64,000 bases of DNA from a bacterium (Candidatus Blackallbacteria) CG13_big_fil_rev_8_21_14_2_50_49_14 (GTDB lineage: Bacteria; Cyanobacteriota; Sericytochromatia; UBA7694), in the NCBI GenBank assembly GCA_002783405.1, contig PFGG01000064.1:188200-252199 (forward strand), read 5' to 3'. Each line of letters begins with the position of its first letter. Position 1 is the stretch's first letter. Below, one piece after another: positions 16,782 through 25,114 of this stretch. The notes below the pieces were generated by a model. That model ran no database searches. It worked only from the letters and a program-made list of their open reading frames with translations, and was not told the DNA's origin. The translations under genes were made by a program, and so were the position numbers.

Positions 16782-18056
16782 TTAAGGCCTGACACTCCAG
16801 CGCCCTTCTACCAACCATTTATAGGTGGTCAGACCCTCCAAGGCCATTGGGCCACGGGCATGCAATTTTTGGGTGCTGACAGCCACTTCTGCGCCCAGGC
16901 CAAATTGTGCCCCGTCAGTGAATCGCGTCGAGGCATTGACATAGACGGCCGCGCTGTCGACCTCATCTAAAAACCGCTCGGCATGTTCACTCTTGAGGGT
17001 GAGAATGGCTTCAGAATGGCCACTGGAATATTGCGCAATATGGTCCAAAGCTTCATCGAGATCTTCCACCATGCGCACTGAAAGCACCAGGTCTAAAAAC
17101 TCTGTGCCCCAATCCTGGTGTGTGGCGTGTACCAGTTTGGGATAATTTTCAGCTTCAAACAGGGGATAAGACTGCACATCAGCACGAATTTCAACCCCTG
17201 CAGGGGCCAGGCTTTCACAGAGCAGGGGGATCAGGTCTGGGGCGATCAGATGGTGAACCAAAAGGGTATCCAGTGCGTTGCAAACCGTGGGGCGCTGCAC
17301 TTTGGCATTGTAAATCACAGGCACAGCGGCATCGAGATCGAGAAAGGCATCGGCATAGAGATGGCAAACCCCAATGCCCCCCGTGATGACGGGAATGGTG
17401 CTGTTTTCTAGGCAGAAACGGTGGAGTTCTGCACCGCCACGGGGAATCAGCATATCGATATACTTGTCGAGATGCAGCATCTGTTTGACCAAGTCGCGAT
17501 CTGGGCTGTCGATCAATTGAATACTCTTGGGGTTCAGTTGCGCTTCCTGAAGTGCGGTTTGAAGGATACGCACCAGCACCTTATTGGTGCGCAGGGTTTC
17601 TTTGCCACCGCGTAAAATAACCGCATTGCCTGTTTTAAAACAGAGCACGGCGACATCGACCGTGACATTGGGACGAGATTCATAAATAACGCCCACCACT
17701 CCCAAAGGGGTGCGCCGCCGTTTGATTTTTAAGCCATGGGGCAGCAAACGCTGATCAAATTCTTGCCCCACAGGGTCTTCAAGACGGGCGACGGCTTCAA
17801 CTTCGCGGGCCATGCCCTCAATTCTCGCTGCATCGAGGCGCAGACGGTCGAGCATGGCTTCAGAAAGCCCCTGTTCTTTGGCTTCACTGTAGTCAAGAAA
17901 ATTTGAGGCGAGAATTTCTTCCTGGTGTTGACGCAAGGCCTGTGCCAAATTGAGCAAAATCTGATTTTTGAATTCAGTCTTTAAGCGGGCCAATTCACGG
18001 GCCGCTTGTTTCGCTTGCCGACCCAAGGTTTCTAAATCAGGGGCTGTTGCTGTCAT
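16782..18056 (-). CDS. proA: Gamma-glutamyl phosphate reductase (proline synthesis)
   Basis: NADPH-dependent reduction of gamma-glutamyl phosphate to glutamate semialdehyde, the second step of proline synthesis. The 424 residues match ProA throughout: TPLGVVGVIYESRPNVTVD (116-134), TGNAVILRGGKE (142-153), PRGGAELHRFC (205-215), VITGGIGVCHLYAD (223-236), and the catalytic cysteine C259 in QRPTVCNALDTLL. LGAEVAVSTQKLHARGPM follows near the C-terminus. ATG start with GAGG 9 bases upstream. No proB is adjacent. The stop codon lies only 14 bases from the end of the CRISPR array, and no T-rich terminator is visible, so proA transcripts may run antisense into the array. Confidence 0.97.
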   Translation of the reverse strand: MTATAPDLETLGRQAKQAARELARLKTEFKNQILLNLAQALRQHQEEILASNFLDYSEAKEQGLSEAMLDRLRLDAARIEGMAREVEAVARLEDPVGQEFDQRLLPHGLKIKRRRTPLGVVGVIYESRPNVTVDVAVLCFKTGNAVILRGGKETLRTNKVLVRILQTALQEAQLNPKSIQLIDSPDRDLVKQMLHLDKYIDMLIPRGGAELHRFCLENSTIPVITGGIGVCHLYADAFLDLDAAVPVIYNAKVQRPTVCNALDTLLVHHLIAPDLIPLLCESLAPAGVEIRADVQSYPLFEAENYPKLVHATHQDWGTEFLDLVLSVRMVEDLDEALDHIAQYSSGHSEAILTLKSEHAERFLDEVDSAAVYVNASTRFTDGAQFGLGAEVAVSTQKLHARGPMALEGLTTYKWLVEGRWSVRP

Positions 18057-18174
18057 TGGGGCGCACCTCGAGATTTTTTTTTCAGATTAGCATACTTAAG
18101 GGCCTGAGCGAAATTTTGTCTGAGCCTAAGTCTGACAGAAATGAATGCTCCTTGTTTGAACGCTTCAAAGGGCT

Positions 18175-20373
18175 TTAAACTGCCTTGTTTTTCCAGGCGG
18201 CTTCAAGCTGAGACTGCTCTGTTTGAGACAGTTTTAATTGCGCATAAAAAATTTGCTGAAGTGTTTTTTCAAGCTTTAAGCTGGGGCGTTTTCCAGCTTT
18301 CAATTCCGCTAAAAGGCTTTTGAAAGCAGCATACTCATTCTTGGGTCTCAAAACTGGCATTTGTGCCAAAGGACGGTGGTAAAGCTCAAGCAGTTTGCCT
18401 TTGCGTTTGCCTTCACAACTCAGCCAAAGCCATGCCAAGGGGCTGTTTAGCCATGCCAAGAGCCAGGGCAGAATATTGTCTGCCGCCTGAGCGGTGATGA
18501 AATAGACATCGGCACTGGCATACCAGGGCGTTTCGTTCCACGCTGCCAATGCTGTTTGGCTGCGCTGCGGCAAAACAAGTTTGGGGCCCTCAAAAATCGA
18601 GGCTTGTCGAGGCCAATGCAATTGCCACCAGGGCATTCTTCCCAATTGAACTTCGCGCCGGGCTGCCAGAATTGGATAATAGTCTTCTAAATGTTGGTAT
18701 AGCCTGTCTTGAGGGGTGAGAAGGGCTTGGCGATCTGTATAAATAATCAGGTTTTTTGATTGTGTCTGAGCTGTCCAGGGCTCAATATCTGAGTTTTTGA
18801 ACCAAGGGCGTAAAAGCTGTCGCTCATGCTCTTTTATGGGCCAGGAATGAATTTTTTTTTGATCCAAAACAAAGATACCAGATCCGGGTGGCTGTTTGAT
18901 TCCGAATTTTTTACAGTGACCAAGTGTCAGGCGATCTGCGCCACTGACCAACCCTTGATGCAGTTGAGCGAAATCTTCTAATCGCGTAGGTTGTTTGCGA
19001 ATTTTTTCAAGAATGCCCTCTAGGGTCGTGTCGAGAATTTGCAAACGCACGGGCTGGGCCATGCTAAGCTCGGGGCCTCTGAAAATTTCATCTTGACGCA
19101 TTTCTCTGCGTATAAAAGCTGAAGTTGTTTGATTCAGAAGGTTATCGAGTGCCGCTTCTTTGAATTGACCTTTGCGTATGCACAGATTTAAACTCACTGG
19201 TAGCTCGGGTGCGTATCCCCGTTCAAAGACGGTTACAAGATTGTGCTGGCCCAAGGCACCTGAAAAGAGTCTTAATTCATGAAAATCTGTTATTTTGTGA
19301 ATAATTGCTCTTTCTTTTAAGTCTCCTCTGAGTTTTTGCCCCTGACTGGAGGTTAATAAATAGCTGGTGGTCAAAAATCCAGCAATGGCACCCGGTTTGC
19401 TCCAATCCAGCACGCGGTGAAAAAAATAATAACTGAGATCAGAGCGGGCTTGATAAAAACCTTTTAAACTTCCCTTTTTTAAGGCTTCAAAGGACTTTTG
19501 GTGTCCCTTTTCTCCCAGATAAGGAGGATTTGCCACCCAGAGGTCAAAGCGGATGTCTTTCCCCCAGGGAGAGCCTTCTGCCAGGGTATCGCCTATAACG
19601 ATCTGAAGTTTGCAATTCTCTGCACTTTGGGCCGAAGTCTTGCTTGCTTTCCAGATGCGCCAGCGCGTGACAGAGACAGCCAGCGGGTCGATATCTATGC
19701 CATAGATATTTTGACTCCAATTATAGTCAGAATGGTTCGGCAATAATTGTTTTTCCAAGCTTTTAAGTTCGGCAAGCATTCCCAGCAGTAAATAGCCGCC
19801 ACCACAGGCCGGGTCACAAATTTTAAGTTCTTTTAAAGCCGAAACAAGCGCTTGTTTTTGAGTTTTGTCAAGAGAGAGAGTTTGAGCTTTTAAGAGGGCT
19901 TCGCTGGTTTTGGGGCTGAGATTTTGGTGGCGCTTTAAAAATGTTGAAAGCGTTTCCCGGCAAAGAAAACGCACCACAGGCCGGGGCGTATAAAAAACAC
20001 CGGCTTTGCGTCTTTGTGTTTTGTTGTTGATCAGTTCAGAAAAACTTCCGATCCAATTTTCGATCGGCTGAAACCCTGATTGCTGCTGCTCCCAAACATG
20101 CCATTCAGCCTGAAAGTCTTTGAGAAAGTTCTCAGGAAGTTTTTGCCAGTGAAGAAATAAGTTTGAGGGGGGGGGGAGGTTTTCAGGCAAATGGAGAGGG
20201 GTTCCTCTGGCTTGATTCAGCTGACTTTCAAAGCTTGCCCAGGAGATGGGGCTGAGACCTGAATCCTTCAAGAAGAGCAATTGCAAAAGCAAAGCCTGGG
20301 CTTCGAATTCTGTGATGAACGCCAAGGCTTTTTCCAGAAACAACGCACAGATTTTCTCTGGCCAATTTACCAC
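18175..20373 (-). CDS. N6-adenine DNA methyltransferase (Eco57I/TaqI-like)
   Basis: A 732-residue putative gamma-class DNA adenine methyltransferase. Motif X is RRKAGVFYTPRPVV (121-134). The SAM-binding motif I is DPACGGGYLL (187-196), motif II is YGIDIDPLAV (224-233), and the catalytic motif IV is NPPY (282-285). The C-terminal part (about 450-700) with SGADRLTLG and KLVLPQRS resembles a TaqI/Eco57I-type target-recognition region. No PD-(D/E)xK nuclease motif is obvious in the 120 N-terminal residues, and no restriction gene is adjacent, so it may be a solitary methylase or a type IIG remnant. Proposed GTG start 5 bases after the stop of the glycosidase gene, with no clear Shine-Dalgarno, suggesting coupling. 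Known relatives often sit in defence islands. Confidence 0.82.
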   Translation of the reverse strand: MVNWPEKICALFLEKALAFITEFEAQALLLQLLFLKDSGLSPISWASFESQLNQARGTPLHLPENLPPPSNLFLHWQKLPENFLKDFQAEWHVWEQQQSGFQPIENWIGSFSELINNKTQRRKAGVFYTPRPVVRFLCRETLSTFLKRHQNLSPKTSEALLKAQTLSLDKTQKQALVSALKELKICDPACGGGYLLLGMLAELKSLEKQLLPNHSDYNWSQNIYGIDIDPLAVSVTRWRIWKASKTSAQSAENCKLQIVIGDTLAEGSPWGKDIRFDLWVANPPYLGEKGHQKSFEALKKGSLKGFYQARSDLSYYFFHRVLDWSKPGAIAGFLTTSYLLTSSQGQKLRGDLKERAIIHKITDFHELRLFSGALGQHNLVTVFERGYAPELPVSLNLCIRKGQFKEAALDNLLNQTTSAFIRREMRQDEIFRGPELSMAQPVRLQILDTTLEGILEKIRKQPTRLEDFAQLHQGLVSGADRLTLGHCKKFGIKQPPGSGIFVLDQKKIHSWPIKEHERQLLRPWFKNSDIEPWTAQTQSKNLIIYTDRQALLTPQDRLYQHLEDYYPILAARREVQLGRMPWWQLHWPRQASIFEGPKLVLPQRSQTALAAWNETPWYASADVYFITAQAADNILPWLLAWLNSPLAWLWLSCEGKRKGKLLELYHRPLAQMPVLRPKNEYAAFKSLLAELKAGKRPSLKLEKTLQQIFYAQLKLSQTEQSQLEAAWKNKAV

Positions 20374-20378
20374 GGAGC

Positions 20379-22769
20379 TTAATCCAGAAACAGACGGCCA
20401 AAACGGGCGGGGGTGTGGTAATTCTCAAAGGGTACAGACCAGGCCGCAAAGGGGGTTACTTCCTGAAAACGGTTGCGGAAAAAATTGCCAGCCAATTCAA
20501 TCCCTTTTTGTGGATTGATACCCAGTTCTCTGAGGGGAATGGCCATTTCAACTTGCCAGCCTTCACCGTGTGGGGCCACCGCACTTTTCCAGGAGCCATT
20601 CCAACTGCTGTCTCCGACACGCGCATCATAGCGTGTATTTTTACTGTTCAGGGCAAAATGGAAATATTTTTGCTTTTGCTGATTGGGGGCCAGCATGATT
20701 TCAACGGCGTCATCGGCACTGAAAATACGTTTATCGTCGGCGGAATTTGCTTCTGCGCTGACCCTGTCAAGATTGGGTTCTTCATTATCAAAGGCAAGGT
20801 AAAGATTGTCTCTGTCATAGCTCAGAAAAACACTGGTATTGATGCCATTTTCAGAATAGCCGTTATACCAATACTTGATTTTTATCTCTGTGGCATCCTG
20901 CCACTCTCCGGCGTCCAAATGCCCATCAATAATGGGGGGGGCGGGCGTCCAGGGCACTTTTGCAGAGGGAATCTGGCGTGTTGCTGGAATGACCACGACA
21001 GAAGGCAGGGTTGAAGGGGTATAGCCTTTGGCGCTGATTTCCTGGCGGGCTTTGATTGCGATCAGTTTTTCAAGGTAGCTCAAACGATCTTTGATTTCTT
21101 GCTTAAATAAGGCTGGCAGCGGTTTTTTCTCTAATTCCTGAAGCAGCTCGTCAAGCGGGGTTTGCAGTTGCAGGGCAGAATAAGATTTGCCAGGGATTTT
21201 GTCGTAGGTTGTTTTTAAACTCAAAAGTTGTGAACGAAAACTATTCAGGGCTTCAGGGGCTGGGGCTTGAGGATCTTCACTGACCCGATAAAGCCATTGG
21301 CCCATATCTGTTAAGAGGGTTCGTAAATCCAAAAGTAAATCTTCATGCGGTACCAGGGCGGGTTTGCGGAAGGGGCCTTGTTTGAGATCGGGCAGACTTT
21401 CTTTTTTGAAGTGAGCCAAGGCGAAAATTGAAAGGCCTCCGGTATTTAAATCCTGTAGCACGCCAATTTGACCAAAGATATCTTCAGGACTTTCAAAGCG
21501 ATGTGCTCCCAAGACAGGATAGAGCATGTCCTGCCGTTTGCCGCCATTGGTTTCCCAATCCAGCCACAGGTTCAAATCCTTTTTATCGGGGGTATAGAAC
21601 ATGGAAGAGGCAAAGTCGATCCAGTTATTATCTGCCCAATGGCGCCAATTTTGCATTTTGGTGAGACGGCTGTAGGATTCGCTGCGAAAGACCGATCCTC
21701 CCAGCAGAACACGTTCCTTGCGGTAACCACGCAGATTTTGTTTTAATTTTCTAACCGTGGCGTTGACTTGCTCTTCACGCCACAATTGCCATTCCTGGAA
21801 AAGTGGGGTACCTTTGGCTATTTTTAAAGGGGGGAATTCGCCATGTTTTTTGAAGTATTCCTGGCGAAACCGTGTGGCGCTGATTGCATCTTCAGGAATG
21901 GCCTCGTCATAGCGGATATAATCCAACAGAATACCTTGAACTGGGTAACGATCCAACATTTCCTGAAATAAGTTGAAAACATACTCGCGGGATTCTGGGG
22001 CCGCTGCGCTCAGGAAGCGCGGAACCGATTTTGTATCTTCCATATCTGCTGGCATGGATGCCAAGGCCGGAACCCGGTTGAGAATGGGGTTGCCAAAGCC
22101 TGGTGAACGTACCCGAAATGTCCAGACCCAGGGAATGACCCGTAAATTTCGCTTTTGACTTTCACGAATCAGTTCCCAGAGTGGATCAAAGCCCAGATTT
22201 TTGAGTTCAGGATCCTGGTCTGTAAACCGGCTGTTGGGGTAAATCGCATAGCCACGCCGAAAAACCTCAGGATAGAGGGTATTGAATCCCGTATCCTGCA
22301 ATTGATCCAGCAGTTGAGAGATTCCTTCCTGGCTTTTGGGCAAAGAACCTGCGTCGAGAAACATTCCCCGCATTTCTACCGGACGTGAAAGGGTCAACGA
22401 GAGCTGGGCATTGCGCAGACGGGTCAAAGCCAGATCGAGATCTTTTGATGCGGCCTCAAGGTCTTGGCGATTGAGTAAAAATTCAGTATTGATCAAGGCC
22501 AATTGTGCAATGACCTGATCAATCTCTGCCCGTCCAAGCGGGGCATCACGCCAGCGATCTTGAGACTGTTTCAGACGGAGCGTGACATTATTGAAAAGAT
22601 TTTTTGCTTGCAGATAGTCTTTGGTTAAATTTTCGGGGTTGAGAGGTTCGCTGCGGCGCACACGGTAAACCGATTGATCGACGGGTTCTTGGGCTGCCTG
22701 TGTTGAAATGGCGATCGGCCAAAGGATGACTGATAGCAATAGTTTTCGCCAATGTGAAAGTTTAGACAC
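20379..22769 (-). CDS. Secreted GHL10-like glycoside hydrolase with CBM9-like domain
   Basis: An exported protein of 796 residues. The GTG at 22769 was chosen because GGAG lies 9 bases upstream and a signal peptide (SKLSHWRKLLLSVILWPIAI...AQA) follows at once; another GTG at 22784 is possible. The central part looks like the GHL10/DUF187 family of (beta/alpha)8 hydrolases: EMRGMFLDAGS, NTLYPEVFRRGYAIYPNS, LRVIPWVWTFRV, VQGILLDYIRYDE and WIDFASSMFYTPD. The C-terminus (about 620-796) has the pattern of a family 9 carbohydrate-binding/DOMON-like domain: IDGHLDAGEWQDA, then YDRDNLYLAFDNEEP, then FSADDAVEIMLAP. It probably acts on peptidoglycan or a polysaccharide in the periplasm or outside. The substrate cannot be told from sequence. 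Confidence 0.82.
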   Translation of the reverse strand: MSKLSHWRKLLLSVILWPIAISTQAAQEPVDQSVYRVRRSEPLNPENLTKDYLQAKNLFNNVTLRLKQSQDRWRDAPLGRAEIDQVIAQLALINTEFLLNRQDLEAASKDLDLALTRLRNAQLSLTLSRPVEMRGMFLDAGSLPKSQEGISQLLDQLQDTGFNTLYPEVFRRGYAIYPNSRFTDQDPELKNLGFDPLWELIRESQKRNLRVIPWVWTFRVRSPGFGNPILNRVPALASMPADMEDTKSVPRFLSAAAPESREYVFNLFQEMLDRYPVQGILLDYIRYDEAIPEDAISATRFRQEYFKKHGEFPPLKIAKGTPLFQEWQLWREEQVNATVRKLKQNLRGYRKERVLLGGSVFRSESYSRLTKMQNWRHWADNNWIDFASSMFYTPDKKDLNLWLDWETNGGKRQDMLYPVLGAHRFESPEDIFGQIGVLQDLNTGGLSIFALAHFKKESLPDLKQGPFRKPALVPHEDLLLDLRTLLTDMGQWLYRVSEDPQAPAPEALNSFRSQLLSLKTTYDKIPGKSYSALQLQTPLDELLQELEKKPLPALFKQEIKDRLSYLEKLIAIKARQEISAKGYTPSTLPSVVVIPATRQIPSAKVPWTPAPPIIDGHLDAGEWQDATEIKIKYWYNGYSENGINTSVFLSYDRDNLYLAFDNEEPNLDRVSAEANSADDKRIFSADDAVEIMLAPNQQKQKYFHFALNSKNTRYDARVGDSSWNGSWKSAVAPHGEGWQVEMAIPLRELGINPQKGIELAGNFFRNRFQEVTPFAAWSVPFENYHTPARFGRLFLD

Positions 22770-22870
22770 GCGTAAAAGCTCCACTCTGAGATGCAGGCAG
22801 GATTTGCTTATCCGTTCAGCTTAAACGATTCATTGCGCTTTGGCAATTGGTTTTCAAGCGGGGCTATCTG

Positions 22871-22900
22871 TTGACATTTGCCTCTGAAACGTATCACAAT
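22871..22900 (+). promoter_or_regulatory. Putative promoter with consensus -35
   Basis: A perfect TTGACA (22871-22876) is followed after 18 bases by CACAAT (22895-22900), a 4-of-6 match to the -10. It lies about 50 bases upstream of the small gene at 22953, which would otherwise have no promoter because the gene to its left is divergent. Confidence 0.4.
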
Positions 22901-22952
22901 TAAGCCTGTCGAGTGTGATTACCTTATTCGCCTTTTCTATTGGAGTGGCTTC

Positions 22953-23444
22953 ATGTTTACAGGTGTTGTGCCTGATTCTGCCCTAGGTGCGGAAAGTTTT
23001 CTGGATGATGAAATTGAATATCTGGAGTTCGAAAACCTGATTGAGTCAGTGGCCGAACGCCTGGATGCGACATGGTCCTATAATCTGGAAGACGAAACTT
23101 ATCAGATTGAATTTGTTGATTCCGAAGGCACCCTGCACGAAGCGGTTTCAGTGAGTTCAGAATTTTGTGAAGAAGGCTTCAATGAGGGCCGGGATCTTCT
23201 GATCTGTAAGGTTTATCTTACCGAGTATAGCGATGCGCAGGCCCATGTTTTGCCTGAAATTTTGCAACTGGCTCAGCAGCTGGTCTTTACAAAAGTCAGC
23301 ATGAATGAACATCGGCATTTATTTTTAGTGGGCAAAGCGCTTTATCACCAGGAATTTGTTTCTGATGTGGTGACAACCATGGTCGAAGAAATGAGTTCCT
23401 TGGCTGCAGATTTTCGTTTAAAGCTTGAATCTGCCTCAAAATAA
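22953..23444 (+). CDS. Small acidic hypothetical protein
   Basis: A 163-residue soluble, strongly acidic protein that I do not recognise with confidence. The ATG at 22953 was preferred over an upstream TTG at 22878 because GGAGTGG lies about 5 bases before it and the upstream stretch overlaps the likely promoter. The order of elements (alternating strands with IEFVDSEGTLHEAVSV in the middle, a long helix PEILQLAQQLVFTKV, a final strand, and a helix VVTTMVEEMSSLAADFRLKL at the end) is reminiscent of YbjN-type or secretion-chaperone folds, but no motif decides this. No signal peptide and no membrane segment. The next gene, a patatin-like protein, is 117 bases downstream. Confidence 0.7.
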   Translation: MFTGVVPDSALGAESFLDDEIEYLEFENLIESVAERLDATWSYNLEDETYQIEFVDSEGTLHEAVSVSSEFCEEGFNEGRDLLICKVYLTEYSDAQAHVLPEILQLAQQLVFTKVSMNEHRHLFLVGKALYHQEFVSDVVTTMVEEMSSLAADFRLKLESASK

Positions 23445-23561
23445 TCCGCTGCTTTTTTTCCTGACTTGAATTTTTTTTGCGTTTTATGACACGCTGCTTC
23501 ATTTTGCCTGTATGCTGTAAATAGGGGATTCGCCCTAGGAACTCTTATAGGAGCAAATGCA

Positions 23562-24794
23562 ATGGCAGTGCAGAAAATCAAGCGTAAACAACGGGTCGGA
23601 TTTGTTGCCAGTGGTGGTGCCGCCAAAGCTGCCTGCTACCATATGGGAGTGGCGCTTGCCCTGCAACGGAAAGGCTTTGAGTTTCGTACCGGCCTGAAAA
23701 CCAAGTCTCCCCCTTTGGCTGGAAATGGACGTGAAATTGAAGTCTTGGTAGGATCTTCTGCCGGTGCCTTTGCCTGTGCTTTGATCGCCAGTGGGCATCC
23801 GCTTGAAGAGATTTATCACAGCTTTTTAGGCCATCGCAATCCGCGTTTTCCCAGCTTATCCTATGGCCAGATGCTCTATCCCAACCTCTTGGATTCGCTG
23901 CTTAAGTTTTTTCCCCGCTTGCCCAAAGCACTTTCTGTACGCGGCCACAAAAGTCTCGAATCTTTATTGCAGGCCTTTTTCTGCAGCAATGGCTTTTATT
24001 CTACAGAAAAACTTGAAAACTATCTGCGACGTTCGATTCTTCCTTCAAACCGTTTTGATGAGTTGGATCCAGAACTGTATATTGTTACGACGCTTTTGGA
24101 TAATCCGGGGCGCTTGATTTTGGGCCCTAAGGATTTGGACCTGATGCGTAAGAAAGTTCATTTTTACGAAGAGGAAACCCGCTATGATACGCATGTGGAT
24201 GTTTCACATGCCGCAGCGGCGTCTATGAGTTTGCCCCCAATCTTTAAGCCTTATCAGTTGCATACGTCTCAAGGAGATGTCTATACCTTCGATGGTGAAA
24301 TTCGCAAAACGCTCTCTACGCATATTGCCAAAGATGCAGGTTGTGATTTGATCCTTGTTTCTTATACCCATCAGCCTTACCGTTATCGTAAGGAAATTGG
24401 TTCTTTGGCAGACTTTGGAATCCCATCCATTCTGGTTCAGGCCATTTACCAATTGGTTGAGTCTCGGATAATGGGCGCTCGGGACTTGCATGAGCAAAAA
24501 ACGCGTGTCATGAACGAAATCAATTATTTCTTTGATAAAAAAGGGCTTTCAGCTCAACTCAAGGAAGAGTTTCTGCAACATATGATGGTGAAACTTGATT
24601 ACAATCCCAATGTGGATTATATCTTTATTCACCCTTCAGATCATGAAGAACAGCTCTTTTTTTCTGACCATTTCAACCTTTCTTCTGAAACCATGGAGCA
24701 AATTGCTGAGAGTGGTTTTAGGAGTGCTATTCGCGCTTTAAAGGATTATCATTTTAGCTTTTCTGAACCCTTCTCTTCTTCTCAAGCCAGCTAA
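23562..24794 (+). CDS. Patatin-like phospholipase
   Basis: A 410-residue lipid acyl hydrolase of the patatin family with a Ser-Asp dyad. The oxyanion loop is ASGGAAKAACYHMGV (16-30), the nucleophile elbow VGSSAG (63-68) has Ser66, and the catalytic Asp is D244 in YTFDGEIRK. The region just before Asp, SHAAAASMSLPPIF, is the usual patatin stretch. No signal peptide is visible, so it is cytosolic or membrane-associated. It could also be exported by another route, as some bacterial patatins are effectors. A 25-residue insertion (TKSPPLAGNGREI) separates the oxyanion loop from the elbow. ATG start with a GGAGC-like Shine-Dalgarno. It is followed by 320 bases without a gene. Confidence 0.9.
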   Translation: MAVQKIKRKQRVGFVASGGAAKAACYHMGVALALQRKGFEFRTGLKTKSPPLAGNGREIEVLVGSSAGAFACALIASGHPLEEIYHSFLGHRNPRFPSLSYGQMLYPNLLDSLLKFFPRLPKALSVRGHKSLESLLQAFFCSNGFYSTEKLENYLRRSILPSNRFDELDPELYIVTTLLDNPGRLILGPKDLDLMRKKVHFYEEETRYDTHVDVSHAAAASMSLPPIFKPYQLHTSQGDVYTFDGEIRKTLSTHIAKDAGCDLILVSYTHQPYRYRKEIGSLADFGIPSILVQAIYQLVESRIMGARDLHEQKTRVMNEINYFFDKKGLSAQLKEEFLQHMMVKLDYNPNVDYIFIHPSDHEEQLFFSDHFNLSSETMEQIAESGFRSAIRALKDYHFSFSEPFSSSQAS

Positions 24795-25028
24795 AATTCT
24801 AAACAAGATCAATTTTAATTTTTTAGCATTTTCTGTGTCTTTTATTTGAAATTCAGTATTCCAGTTGAAATCGAATGGACAGAAATTGAATGTATTGCTT
24901 GGAATGTGTGATTTGAAACACCAACAATTCCCGCTTATTTCGTAAGTAACTTCAAATGAATGTAATTATCCAAACTCGTTTTCTATATTTGAATTGTTTG
25001 ACTCTTTTTTGAATAATTCTGAGTTTAC

Positions 25029-25057
25029 TTGCAAAAAAACAAAGCTTTTATTATACT
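25029..25057 (+). promoter_or_regulatory. Promoter in the 24795-25114 gene-free stretch
   Basis: TTGCAA (25029-25034) and TATACT (25052-25057) are 17 bases apart, a good sigma-70-type promoter about 58 bases before the TTG start of the next gene. The rest of 24795-25114 is very AT-rich. I see no gene, RNA or terminator hairpin in it. Confidence 0.6.
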
Positions 25058-25114
25058 AAATACACTTGAATTTAGAATGAATCATTATTCTAATCTGGAA
25101 AGAAGGTTTGAATT

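Noticed and set aside
16728-16970. 80-residue plus-strand frame at the end of the array
   Set aside because: It reads from the last spacer into antisense proA; no start signal and no domain.
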